From assembly GCF_002288925.2 (NCBI RefSeq), contig NW_022098090.1, positions 4,135,059 to 4,199,058 on the forward strand: a stretch of 64,000 nucleotides of DNA, written 5' to 3'. A program made the translations under genes and the position numbers. Positions 46,900 through 58,377 of the stretch are shown here, in pieces (the first letter of the stretch is position 1; each line of letters opens with the position of its first letter). Origin of the DNA: Delphinapterus leucas (lineage: Eukaryota; Chordata; Mammalia; Artiodactyla; Monodontidae). Below the pieces are notes generated by a model. That model searched no databases, was not told the origin of the DNA, and was given only the letters and a program-made list of their open reading frames with translations.

Positions 46900-47110
46900 G
46901 TTTTAAGTTCTTATCTCTTCTCTCTTAGAGAAGCATTTACAAATTAAATGATATAATGTCTGAAATTTGCCTCAAAATATTTCAGTGGTGGTGGGGTGTA
47001 GGGAGTGAGGGTACAGATGAAACAAGATCAGCCATGCATTTGTTAATAATCACTGAAGCTGGATGATGGATTTGTTGGGGTAATTACATGAAATGATTTT
47101 ATATAAAATG
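46900..47110 (+). repeat. Old L1M 3'-end tail (probable)
   Basis: ATGATATAATGTCTGAAATT, GAAACAAGATCAGCCATGC and GAAGCTGGATGATGG resemble the terminal part of L1M-type elements, as at 22250-22420. Confidence 0.5.
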
Positions 47111-47652
47111 CTTGATATAGTGCCTACCTCTTCAAAAAATGTTAGTTTTGCTTCTCCCCTATCCTTTTTTCCCTCTACACGTGGTGGGGCATATCAAAGT
47201 TAACAGGAAGTCAGTGGAATTGGAATTAGATGTTCATTATCTGGTGAACTGGAAACATATTGAGCACATTTCTCTCTTCTGTCTGATTATGACAGAGTGG
47301 CTGGAGTGCCAGACAGCTTCCTGAGCAGCCTAAAGCAGGAATGTCAATTTCCAACAACAAAGGAAAGAAAAGGAAAAAGTCATGACTTAAAGCTCTAGGG
47401 AGAAGAGAGAGAAATCTTATAAACATTCTCTGAGCTGAAAGAAGCTGGCGTATTCTAGTGTTTTCCTCTGCTGGTGACTCTCCTGCAATATTGCCACCTT
47501 GTGGCTATCAGAGTCACATTACCTGTTTCTGGATGCAAAGCTTGCTCTGAAAGCTCTGACTGTTCTATAAAATTTCTGAAAGTAAATGCCCTCTGTCAGT
47601 GAAAAGTTTCCTGATTCCTTCAAACAATATTCATATCCTCCCTCTTACCCTT
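47111..47652. other. Intergenic sequence, nothing recognised
   Basis: Apparently unique sequence. No gene feature seen. Confidence 0.55.
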
Positions 47653-47668
47653 TAAAGTGTCTTGTACT
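47653..47668 (+). repeat. Left TSD of the double-ended L1 insertion
   Basis: TAAAGTGTCTTGTACT here and TAAAGTGCCTTGTACT at 49458-49473 match at 15 of 16 positions. Confidence 0.9.
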
Positions 47669-49015
47669 TGTGCTGGGAAAACTGAACAGCTACGTGTACA
47701 AGAATGAAATTAGAACATTCTCTAACACCATACATAAAAATAAAATAAAATAAAAATGTATTAAAGACCTAAATGTAAGACCTGATACTATAAACTACTA
47801 GAGGAAAACATAGGAAGATCCCTCTTTGACTTAAATTGCAACATTATTTTTTAGATCCATCTCCTAAAACAAAGTAAACAAACAAACAAAACCAAAATGG
47901 GACCTAATTAAACCTCAAAACTTTTGCACAGCAAAGGAAACCATAGACAAAATGAAAAGACAACCTACAGAATGGGAGAAAAATTTTGCAAATTATGCAA
48001 TTGGCAAGGGCTTAATTTCCAAAATATAAAAACAGCTCATATAGCTCAATATCAAAAAAAAAACAACCCAATCAAAAAAATGGGTGGAAAATCTAAATAG
48101 ACATTTCTTCAAAGAAGACATACAGATGGCTGAGAGGCACACAAAAAGATGCTCAACATCACTAATTGTCAGAGAAATGCAAATCAAAACAACAATGAGT
48201 TATCATCTCACACCAGTCAGAATGGCCATCATTAAAAAGTCTACAAATAATAAATGCTGGAGATGATGTGGAGAAAAAGGAATCCTCCTACACTGTTGGT
48301 GGGAATGTAAATTGGTGCAGCCACTATGGAGAACAGTATGGAGATTCTTTAAAAACTAAAAACAGTTACCATATGATCCAGCAATCCTACTCGTGGACAT
48401 ATATACGGAGAAAACTCTAATTTGAAAAGATAAATGCACCCCAATGTTCATTGCAGCACTATTTACAGTAGTCAGGACGTGGAAGCAACCTAAGTGTCCA
48501 TCGACAGAGGAATGGATAAAGAAGATGTGGTACATATATACAATGGACTATTAGCTTTAAAGAAGAACAAAATAAAGCCATTTGCAGCAACATGGATGGA
48601 CTTACAGATTGTCATACTGAGTGAAGTAAGCCAGGCTAAGCAAGATAAATATCATATGATATAGCTTATCTGTGGGATCTTTAAAAAGTGTACAAATGAA
48701 ATTATCTACAAAACAGAAATAAAGTTACAAATGTAGAATACAAACTTATGATTACCAGCGAGTAAGAGCAGGAGAGATAAATTGGAATATTGGGATTGAC
48801 ATATACACACTACCATATATAAAATAGTTAAGTAATTAGGACCTACTGTATAGCACAGGGAACTCTACTCAATACTCTGTAGTGGCCTATATGGGAAAAG
48901 AGTCTCATAAAGAGTGGCTATATATATATGTATAACTGATTAACTTTGCTGTACACCTGAAATTAACACAATACTGTAAATAAACTATACTCCAATAAAA
49001 ATTTAAGAAAAGAAG
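47669..49015 (+). mobile_element. L1 3' portion, first unit of a two-unit insertion
   Basis: The unit starts in late ORF2 (TGCTGGGAAAACTGAACAGC) and runs through the cysteine domain and 3' UTR to CTATACTCCAATAAAAATTT and an A/G-rich tail near 49010. Frames are broken (an open piece at 48084-48266). A second L1 piece follows at once. The outer TSD lies beyond that second piece, not here. Confidence 0.88.
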
Positions 49016-49020
49016 AAAAG

Positions 49021-49457
49021 AAATTATACATGACCCCAATGTTCATAGCAGCGCTATTTACAATAGCCAAGATATGGAAGCAACCTAAATGTCCATTGAT
49101 AGATGAATGGATAAAGAAAATGTGGTATATACATATACAATGCACTATTACTCAGCTATAGAAAAGAATTAAATGTCTATCTGCAACAACATGGATGGAC
49201 TTAGAGGTTACCATATTTAGTGAAGTAAGTCAGAAAGATAAAGAGAAAGCAAGAAAAATTATATAAATGAACTTATTTAGAAATAGATTCACAGACATAG
49301 AAAACAAACCTATGGTTACCAAAGGGGATAGTGTGTGTGGGGGGGGCAGAGATAAATTAAGAGTTTGGGGTTAACGTATACACACTACTGTATATAAGAC
49401 AGATAAACAAAAAGACCTACTGTATAGCACAGGGAACTATATTCAATGAAAATAAAA
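49021..49457 (+). mobile_element. L1 3' portion, second unit of the same insertion
   Basis: It restarts in ORF2 (CCCCAATGTTCATAGCAGCG) and passes the stop region. It ends early in the 3' UTR at GGGAACTATATTCAATG, followed by AAAATAAAATAAA and the right TSD. The usual last 130 bp or so of 3' UTR are missing. Confidence 0.85.
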
Positions 49458-49473
49458 TAAAGTGCCTTGTACT
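49458..49473 (+). repeat. Right TSD of the double-ended L1 insertion
   Basis: It differs from 47653-47668 at one position. Confidence 0.9.
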
Positions 49474-49649
49474 CAGTATCTGCTGCAGCATCTATTACAT
49501 TATAACTGTTTACCCATCCACATTCATCAATTCATTTAACAAACTTATTTTGTAAGTGTCTACTCTGGGACAGATACCAAGTTAAGCATTGGAGATAAAC
49601 TGATAATTAAAGCTAGTTGAACAAAAACATGTAAACAGAATTTAAATAA

Positions 49650-49825
49650 TGTAATATTTTTGAGTGTTTAGTAACTTTTCTAAATGTTTTACAATATGTG
49701 CATTAACTCATTTACTTTTCACAACTTTATGACACTATTATTTTCTCCATTTTACAGATAAGGAGACAAAGGCACAGAGAGGTTACATAAATTGCCCAAG
49801 ATCACACAGTAGTTTCAAGGTACAG
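49650..49825 (-). repeat. MIR SINE, inverted
   Basis: CTCCATTTTACAGATAAGGA, then GGCACAGAGAGGTTACAT and GCCCAAGATCACACAGTAG are the reverse complement of the MIR core. Confidence 0.85.
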
Positions 49826-49834
49826 AAATACAAC

Positions 49835-50735
49835 TGATTTTTGCATGCTCACCTTGTATCCTTCAATTTTGCTGAATTTGTTTATTAGTTCTGATAGTGC
49901 TTTTGTGTGTATTATTTAGAATTTTCTATCTATAGAATTATGTCATCTGTTAATAGAGATAGTTTTACTTCTTTTCAACTTGGATACATTTTATTTCTCC
50001 TCTTTGCCCATTTGTTCTGGCTAGAACTTCCAGTATAATGTTGAACAACAGTGGTAAAAATGGGCACCCTTGTTCTTATCTTTGGGGGGAAATACTTTTT
50101 TATCTTTTGTCATTGAGTGAGATATTAGTTGTGAAATTTTCACAATTAATATAATTAGAAATGAAAATGGGGACAATACTAATGGTTTTATAGAAATAAA
50201 AAGGATTATAAAAGAGCACCATGAACTATTGTTCACCAACAAATTGGAAAACCTAGATGAAATGGAAAAATTCTAAGAAACACACAATCTATAATATTTC
50301 ACTTAATAAGGAATAGAAAATCTGAACAGACCTATACAAGTAAGGAGATTTAATCCATAATCAAAGAAAAACTTCCAACAAAGCAAAAGTTGGTGTCAAA
50401 ATGCTCAAGTGGTGAATTCTATCAGACATTTTAAAAAGTTAACACCTATTCTTCTCAAACTCTTTCAAAATATTGAAATATGGGGGAACATTTCCTAACT
50501 CATTCCATGATGCTAATATTACACTGATATCAGAGCCAGACTAAAACACTACAAGAAAAGAAAACTATAGACCAATACCACTTATGTATATTGTTGAAAA
50601 AATCCTCAAAAATATTCTAGAAAACTGAATTCATCAACATATTAAAAGGATTATGCATCATGACTATGTAAGACTTATTCCTGGAATGAAAAGATGATTC
50701 AACACAATGAAAAAGGCAAATAAATTAGTATTATG
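49835..50735. mobile_element. Old L1M ORF2 fragment, rearranged (minus piece joined to plus piece)
   Basis: 49835-50130 is inverted RT sequence (the motif C region as CATCTGTTAATAGAGATAG). 50140-50735 is plus-strand ORF2 sequence from upstream of that part (TGGAAAAATTCTAAGAAACA, then CCTGGAATGAAAAGATGATT). The two pieces are nearly contiguous in the element but opposite in orientation, with the join near 50135. No frame survives. Confidence 0.75.
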
Positions 50736-51920
50736 ATGAAGATATTTTTGATATCAGGGACCTCCTTGTGGGCTCCTTAGGGGTCCAGAGACCATGTTGG
50801 AAAAGCTACAAGCATAACTCCTTTCCTGCCACATAGGTTATTACTTTAGACTTATTGAATTATCTAATTTAGATTTTTTAATACTGAGACTTTTATCTTA
50901 AATCACACTTGCTTGTACATACAAAAGAAAATATTTTAAAAAGTAATTTACTAAGGTATTCCTAAAGCTTTCTTACATTAAGAGTTTGGCTCTTCTGAAA
51001 TGTTTTTGAGTTCAATGTCAATGATGTTCATGATCTTGCACAGAGCATCATTCCATGGGGCACCAAAAGCATTTATGATGCAGAATTTTTAAAAAGAATA
51101 CTACATTATCTTCTCTAGAATCTTCTTCCTACGTGCCAACACCCATTCTGAAAGTTTAGATGCTGATGCTTTCTTGTTCTTACTAGAGAGTGTCAACAGA
51201 AGATTTTCAGAAACTGTCGGCCCTTATACTACTTCTTTCAATAATCCTTAAATGATTTATTAATTGATATAAAGGAATTGCAGTTGTCCACTCATGCCAA
51301 AATATTTAAGAGACTCAGGCAATGAAAACTGCTATATCATGACCACGCCTGACCAACAGTGATTATAAGATGCCATCAATCATGACATAAATGCTGATTT
51401 CACATATTTCAAAATGTTTAAAAGCATGACTTAGAATTGATTAAATATAGTACTTTAAGTAACAAAATAGCAAGGTGCAGAACAGCATGTAGAGTGTGTC
51501 TCCATTTGTTTGAAAATGTGGGTTTTATCCACAAAAGTGCTTGCCTATGCATAGACAAGGTCTAGAACATACACTCTTGTGTTTTCATAACAGCAAATTG
51601 ATTCCTCTGGAGAGGGTAACTGGTAGCTGAAGGGCAGAGGTGGAATGAAGATTTTATACTGTGTACCCCCATATACTGTTTAGATGTCTTACTATGTCCA
51701 TCTATTAATTTTTCAATCATAAAAAGCTAGTCTAAATAAAAAATTACACATATTATTAAAACTCATTTTTGTCTTTTACATAGGACTTTCTTAATTACTT
51801 TGTGTTTCCTAGGAAGCTGAAACTTCTCCCAGTAAATCACTGAGTATTGTCCTTTACTTCTGACTCAGGCTTGCAGTTCCATTACCCATTTTTCTTACCA
51901 CTGTCTCCTGTCTTTCTACT
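50736..51920. other. Intergenic sequence, nothing recognised
   Basis: About 1.2 kb with no long frame or repeat I can name with confidence. The end (51560-51740) has the feel of an old repeat tail. Confidence 0.5.
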
Positions 51921-51924
51921 GTAA

Positions 51925-52400
51925 TAAATTACCTCAAACTTAGAAACTTAAAATAACACAAATTTATTATCTAACAATTCTGGGGGTCAGAAGTCAAAAA
52001 TAAATCTTCCTGCACTGAAATGAAAGTTTTAGCAGGGCTGCTTTCCTTACAACTGTCCTTGGGGAGTATCTGTTTCTTGCCTTTTCCAGTTTCTAGAAGC
52101 CTCCTACATTCTTTGATTTGTGGCCTTACTCTTCCATCTTCAAAACCAGCAACATCAAATCAACTAACTTTCATGCTGACATCTTTCTACTTCTGTCTTC
52201 CCTCCCTCTTCCACTTTTAAAGACTCCTGTGATTATGTTGGGTGCACCTGTATAATCCAGAATAATCTCCTAATTTTAAGGTCAGTAAATTAGCAACCTT
52301 AATTCCATCTGTAACCTTAATTACACTTTGCCATGTAACCTAATAAATCACAAGTTCTGGGGATTAAGAATATGCACATCTTTGGTGGATCATTATTCTC
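51925..52400 (-). repeat. MLT1-type (ERVL-MaLR) LTR, probable
   Basis: Inverted MaLR phrases: ACAATTCTGGGGGTCAGAAG, GACTCCTGTGATTATGTTGG, AATAAATCACAAGTTCTGGG. It is an ancient solitary LTR. No internal genes are seen. Confidence 0.7.
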
Positions 52401-52679
52401 TCTACTACATGCTTATTTGGGTCTAACTCTGGAATTACCACTTCCTGACTCAGAGGTGATTGCCATTGGAGTCTTCTCTATTTGCATTCAAGTCACTCTG
52501 ACTTTTCTCTGCTCCAAAGATTACAAAATCTGGTAACAAAATGACTAATTTTATTATCAAGTGTACTTCCATTCAGTTCCTCACATTTCTACCTAATAGC
52601 TTTGTTACTTTGAAGAAATCACTTATTTTTCTGTGTTTCTCTTTTGTTATTTCTAAAGTCAGCACAATTACACCTACTC

Positions 52680-52960
52680 CAACTAATTCATTTCAAAAAC
52701 ATTTACTAGGTAGCTACTACATATCAAACATTAGGCTGGCAGCTGGAGATTCAGAACTAAAACTGCTTCAGTTCCTGTCTTTATGGAGCTCACAACCTAG
52801 TAGGGGAATAATACAAATTACACATGGTATGACAAAAAATATATATTGATACACATAGAAAGGAGTGGTTGATTCTGATCATAGCCTCAGGAAGGTGGTA
52901 ACTATGTGTGAGCTAGACATTACAATCTTATAAAGTATTTACCAGAGAGATAAGGAATTG
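52680..52960. repeat. Ancient interspersed repeat, same type as 46145
   Basis: TAGCTACTACATATCAAAC, CTTTATGGAGCTCACAACC and TAGTAGGGGAATAATACAAA match the layout of the repeat at 46145. Family unnamed. Confidence 0.45.
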
Positions 52961-53009
52961 CCTAATATGTTCTGAAAATTCCAAGCTATTCAGTACTGAT
53001 GGAGCATGG

Positions 53010-54175
53010 GATGGGCACTTCTGTTTTTCTCTATATCTTGGCTGTTGTGAATAAGGCTGCAATAAAGATGAGAGTGCATATACCTCTTCAATATCCTCCT
53101 TTTATTTAATTTGGGTATATGGTCAGAAGTGGAATTATTGTATAATATGTTAGATATATGTTTAATTTATTGAGAAACCTCCACATTATTTTCCATAGTG
53201 GTTGAACAAGTTTACATTTCCATGAACAATGTACAAGGGTTCACTTTTTGCCACATCCTCACCAATACTTGTTTTCTCTTGTCTTCTTGTTGATAGCCAT
53301 TCTAAAAGGTAAGAGGTGATATCTCACTGTAGTTTTGATTTGCATTTTCATGATGATTAGTGATGTTGAGCATCTTTTGTTTTATCTGTTAACCATTTGT
53401 ATGTCTTTGGAAAAATATCTATTTAGTTATTTTGCCCATTTTAATTTAATTTTTGTTATTGAATTAAATGAGTACTTTATATACTTTGGTTATTAACCCA
53501 TTATCATTACATGGTTTGCAAATGTTTTCTCCCATTCCACAGGTTGCTTTTCAATTTTGTTGTTTCTTTTGCGTGCAGATACTTTTTAGTTTGATGTCCC
53601 ACTTGCTGTGGTTTGCTTTTGTTGTTTGTGTTTTCAGTGTCATATCCAGAAAATAATTGCCAAAACCAATGACAAGGGTCTTCTTCCCTAAGTTTTATTG
53701 TAGGAATTTTATGGCATTGGGTCTTATGGCTAACTCTTTGATCCATTTCCAGTTAATTTTTGTGAGCGGTATAATATATGGGTCCAATTTCATTGTTCTG
53801 CATGTGTTTATCCAGTTTTCCTGGCACCGTTTGTTGAAGAGACTATACTTTTCTCATTGGGTGTTCTTGTCTCCATAGTTGACTATTAGTTAATGTATAT
53901 GTGGAGGTTTAATTCTGGGCTATATATTCTGTTCCATTGGTCTATGTGTGTATTTTTTATGCCAGTTTCATAATGTCTTTCCTGAGAAAAAAGAACAAAG
54001 CCAGAGGTATCACATTTCCTGGTTTCAAACTGCACTGCAAAGTCATTCTGATTCTTTATATGATGTAGGTTATTCACGTTTGGATCTGTAAGAAACTCAT
54101 TGGATATGTATCCCCTCTCAGAATAAACTAATTTCTCAAACAATAAGTATCCTTATGCTATCATTACATCAATAT
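53010..54175 (-). mobile_element. Old L1M ORF2 C-terminal fragment, inverted
   Basis: Inverted ORF2 phrases in order: GGCTGTTGTGAATAAGGCTG, GCCACATCCTCACCAATAC, ATGTTTTCTCCCATTCCAC, TCTGTTCCATTGGTCTATG. It runs from the C-terminal domain toward the thumb region and is cut at 54175 beside a SINE. Strongly diverged. Confidence 0.85.
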
Positions 54176-54182
54176 ATATTTT

Positions 54183-54302
54183 TAAATCTTTTGGCCGCAC
54201 CACACGGCATGTGGGATCTTAGTTCCCCGACCAGGGATCGAATCCACGTTCCCTGAATTGGAAGTGCAGAGTCTTAACCACTGGACCACCAGGGAAGTCC
54301 CC
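54183..54302 (-). mobile_element. Short CHR-type SINE, inverted
   Basis: On the minus strand it begins GGGGACTTCCCTGGTGGTCC, has the B-box GGATTCGATCCCTGG and ends with TGCGGCCAAAAGATTTAA. The flanks (54170-54186 and 54302-54317) are similar A/T-rich stretches and may be TSDs. Confidence 0.9.
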
Positions 54303-54479
54303 AATAAATTTTTTTAAAGCCAGCTATCCTTTGTTTCCAATGCTCTTCATGTTCATTTTTATTTTTCAAAGTTTCCAGGGTTACATCTCTTTATGAAGCA
54401 ATATATATCTCAATCATATTATAGTGCACAACAAACAACACAACAGAAGAAATTAATACTGTTCTAAAAATAAGAGCAC

Positions 54480-54780
54480 CACAAGGTAGATTTCCCACCT
54501 CCACTGCCTTGAATCAGGCACTTATCTTCTTTTGGAAAATTGCCAACAGCCCACTAACATTTTTCCTTCTGTAGTCTACCTATCTCTTTACCACCCTCTC
54601 AATCCATCTTCTTTCAGACTATCCTTTGTAAACCATAGTTCTCATTACAATATCCATTCCTCTCTCATACCCCATACTGACTCAAAAACCATTTACAGAA
54701 TCATGCCCTAAATCGTGGTCATAATATTCAAGGTGCTCTATATTCTGATTCTTACCTCAACTCCTTCCTACACAATGTGA
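54480..54780 (+). repeat. L2 LINE fragment (weak)
   Basis: CTGACTCAAAAACCATTTAC and TTCAAGGTGCTCTATATTCT resemble the L2 RT region at reduced identity. Confidence 0.45.
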
Positions 54781-54789
54781 TATTCTGGA

Positions 54790-55015
54790 GGTAAAGTGAG
54801 GGAAACAAAATACTGGTTTTCTCATCAGCAGATTTGGGAATGAATTGCTATCCTGCTACTAACTTTTTTTGTGACCTTGGTCAAATTACTTAGCCTTTTG
54901 GGGCTACAGTCCCCTCATCTGTGAAACAGAGTTTATTGCCTACAATCACAGGAATACTGAGAAAAAAATATCATGTCTATAAAACTACCTTGTTAAATTC
55001 CCTGTACACAGTAGG
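54790..55015 (+). repeat. MIR SINE
   Basis: TGTGACCTTGGTCAAATTAC, then CCTCATCTGTGAAACAGAG are MIR core phrases in order. Confidence 0.85.
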
Positions 55016-55029
55016 ATTTACCAGACATC

Positions 55030-55270
55030 TTTCAAACACGCTGTATCCTTTCATGCCTTTCTCCTTGTTCATGTCACTCACTCTGCCTGGAATGACTTAT
55101 ATGTACATTTAATGACACTTTTTACTGAGTACCCACTAAGCTCTTGCTCAAAAGTGCATAATATAGTTTATGGTACCAAGATGCCTCTCCTTTCTCTGCC
55201 TACTTCCCTTCTAGGGTCCACTTCAACTGTTGTCTTCTCTTGGAACCTGTGATCCCCCAAGAAAATATGG
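55030..55270 (+). repeat. L2 LINE 3'-region fragment
   Basis: CTCACTCTGCCTGGAATGAC, then AGGGTCCACTTCAACTGTTG fit the L2 3' region. Confidence 0.6.
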
Positions 55271-56095
55271 TAACCATCAAAACTGATTTGTAAAGCCTAA
55301 AGTACCATAGAAAAGCCAGGTTACATATTATTATCATCACTTATACTACTATTAAGCCATCTTCAAGTTTCGGTCGTAAGCACACTTTATATAGTTTTTT
55401 AAGATTTTACTCAATATTTTCAACAGTAACTCCTTTAAGGGCACTACCTGATAACTTTCTTTATGATTCAGCTTCTTGACTAATATCAGAATCCCTATAT
55501 TCTAATGGGCAGTGACATCTTATGATCAAAAATTATTAAATACTCATACCTACTAAACTTATCAGGTCTTGATGAGCTTCATAAAATTCAATTATAGGAA
55601 TATCTGGAACTGGTGATCTATTTTTAAAGTTTCTTTAATTATTTTCTTGTTTTTCCCCCAGTCTATGCAGGGATATTTAATTCTTTTCATGTAATTCCAT
55701 TCACTTATTTTAAAAAACTCAAAAGTCTTTAGAAATTTTATTCTTAATTTCTTCATCTCTGCCTTCAGGAAAGGGTCTAATAATTTATACTCTTTTAAAA
55801 TATTTTTGTTTAACTTCTTATTTTATTTAATTTTATACTGTATTTTTTCTCTTTTCATTTTGGTTAATTTAGCTGGTGCTCTAACATTATTATTTTTTTA
55901 AATTTTGGTTCAAATCATATTTTTATTAGCTCAGATTTCTTCACATTTCACTGCATTTGGAAGTTTGCTCCCACCTTAATGTGCTTCCCATCCAATCCTA
56001 GTTGATTAACTTCTACTGATCATTCAAGGTCTTTTCCAAATGACCCCTCCTCAAAAAATAAGCTTAACACTCTCATTCAAAAGTAAATTTTACAT
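55271..56095. other. AT-rich intergenic sequence, nothing recognised
   Basis: T-rich segments at 55620-55930 might be a very old inverted L1, but the match is too weak to call. Confidence 0.5.
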
Positions 56096-56099
56096 AACG

Positions 56100-57420
56100 C
56101 CATATATGACAAATCCACAGCTAAGATTATACTCAACAGTGAAAAGCTGAAAGCATTGTCTCTAAGATCAGGAACAAGACTAGGATGCCCACTCTCACCA
56201 TTTTTATTCAACATAGTTTTGGAATACCTAGCCACAGAAACCAGAGAAGAAAAAGAAAAAAAAAGGAATCCAAGTTGTAAAAGAAGTAAAACTTTCACTA
56301 TTTGCAGATGACATGATACTATACATACAAAACAGTAAAGATGCTACCAAAAAACTACTAGAGTTTATCAACAAATTTGGTAAAGTGTCAAGATACAAAA
56401 TTAACACACAGAAATCTGTTGCATTCCTATAAACTAACAATGAAAGATCAGAAAGAGAAATTAAGGAAATAATCCCATTTACCATTGAATTAAAAAGAAT
56501 AAAATATCTAAGAATAAACCTACCTAAGGTGGCAAAAGACCTGTACTCCAAAAAGTATAAGATGTTGATGAAAGAAACTGAAGATGACACAGATGGAAAC
56601 ATACACTGTATTCCTGGATTGGAAGAAACAACATTGTCAAAATAGAAATACTATCCAAGGCAATCTACAAATTCAGTGCAATTCCTATTAAATTACCAAT
56701 GGCATTTTTCAACACAATTAGAACAAAATTTTTTTAAGTTATATGGAAATACAAAAGACCCCAAATATGCAAAACAATCTTGAGAAAGAAGAATGGAGCT
56801 AAAGAAATCTGGCTCCTTGACTTCAGACCATCCCGCAAAGCTATGGTAATCAAAACACCATGTGACTGGCACAAAAAGACACATAGATCAGTGGAACAAG
56901 ATAGAGAGTCCAGAAGAAAACCCACGCACTTATGGTCATAAAATCTACAACAAAGGAGGCAAGAATATACAATGGAGAAAAGACAGTCTCTTCAGTAAGT
57001 GGTGCTAGGAAATCTGGACAGCTGTATGTAAAAGAATGAAATTAGAACATTCTCTAACACCATATACAAAAATAAGATGAAAATGGATTAAAGACCTAAA
57101 CGTAAGACCCAATACTATAAAACTCCTAGAGGAAAACATAAGCAGATCTCTCTTTGACATAAATCACAGCAATAATTCTTGGATCTGTCTCCTAAAACAA
57201 AGGAAACAAAAGCAAAAATGAACCTAATTAAACTTCAAAGCCTTTGCACAGCAAAGGAAACCATAGACAAAAGGAAAAGACAACCTACAGAATGGGAGAA
57301 AATTTTTGCAAATGATGAAACCGACAAGTGCTTAATTTCCAAAATATCCAAACAGCACATATAGCTTAATATAAAAAAAAATTAAAAAATGAGCAGAAGA
57401 CCTAAATAGATATTTCTCCA
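56100..57420 (+). pseudogene. L1 ORF2 RT and thumb remnant
   Basis: The motif B region survives in DNA (AGGAACAAGACTAGGATGCC gives Gln-Gly altered to Leu-Gly). Motif C is intact as FADDM (near 56300). Frame breaks occur at the AAAAAAAAGG run near 56260, at TAAACTAAC (56430), and in the thumb at 56640-56720, where T runs changed length. A short open block at 57179-57364 ([19 protein letters not shown]) leads to the C-terminal domain. There is no continuous protein. Confidence 0.85.
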
Positions 57421-57434
57421 AAGAAGACATACAA

Positions 57435-57998
57435 ATGCCCAACAGGCACATGAAAAGAGGCTCAACATCACTAATTATCAGAGAAATGGAAATCAAAACT
57501 ACAATGAGATATCATCTCAAACCGGTCAGAATGGCCATCATAAAAAAATCTACAAACAATAAATGCTGGAGACGGTGTGGAGAAAAGGGAACACTCTTGC
57601 ACGGTTGGTGGGAATGTAAATTGATACAACCACTATGGAGAACAGTATGGAGGTTCCTTAAAAAACTAAAAATAGAACTACCATATGACGCAGCAATACC
57701 ACTACTGGGCATACACCCTGAGAAAACCATAATTCAAAAAGAGTCATGTACCACAGTGTTCATTGCAGCACTATTTACAATAGCCAGGACATGGAAGCAA
57801 CCTAAGTGTCCATTGACAGATGAATGTATAAAGAAGATGTGGCACATGTATACAATCGAATATTATTCAGCCATAGAAAGAAAAGAAATTAAGTTATTTG
57901 TAGTGAGGTGGATGGACCTAGAATCTGTCATACAGAGTGAAGTTAGTCAGAAAAAGAAAAACAAATACCATATGCTAATACATATATATGGAATCTAA
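57435..57998 (+). pseudogene. L1 ORF2 C-terminal domain, intact to the stop codon
   Basis: 187 codons end at the natural ORF2 stop. The cysteine motif reads [17 protein letters not shown]: the second cysteine of the LLHCWW motif is Gly here, so the conserved cysteine set is incomplete. PAIPLLG is changed to AAIPLLG. The first Met is internal. It is out of frame with upstream RT pieces and therefore a remnant. Length and content match the blocks at 6703 and 23857. Confidence 0.9.
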
Positions 57999-58377
57999 AA
58001 AAAAAAAAAAAAACAAGTCATGAAGAACCTAAGGGCAAGACTAAGGGCAAGGGAATAGACACAGACCTACTAGAGAATGAACGTGAAGACACGGGGAGGG
58101 GGAAGGGTAAGCTGGAACAAAGTGCGTGAGTGGCATGGACAAATATACACTACCAAATGTAAAATAGATAGCTAGTAGGAAGCAGCCGCATAGCACAGGG
58201 AGATCAGCTCGGTGCTTTCTGAGCACATAGAGCGGTGGGATAGGGAGGGTGGGAGGGAAACGCAAGAGGGAGGAGATATGGGGATATATGTATACATATA
58301 GCTGATTCACTTTGTTATACAGCAGAAACTAACACAACATTGTAAAGCAATTATACTCCAACAAAGATTTTTAAAAA

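Larger units (their letters stand above)
56096..58373 (+). mobile_element. L1, 5'-truncated, complete 3' end
   Basis: The element starts within ORF2 RT (CGCCATATATGACAAATCC) and ends at CCAACAAAGATT with a short A-rich tail near 58373. The polyadenylation signal AATAAA has become AACAAA. A (T)AAAAA run after the ORF2 stop and a polypurine tract (58237-58257) mark the 3' UTR. No TSD was found, and the right side abuts an older L1 fragment. Confidence 0.92.

Noticed and set aside
55620..55930. Very old inverted L1 fragment in T-rich sequence
   Set aside because: No phrase specific enough to distinguish it from ordinary AT-rich DNA.
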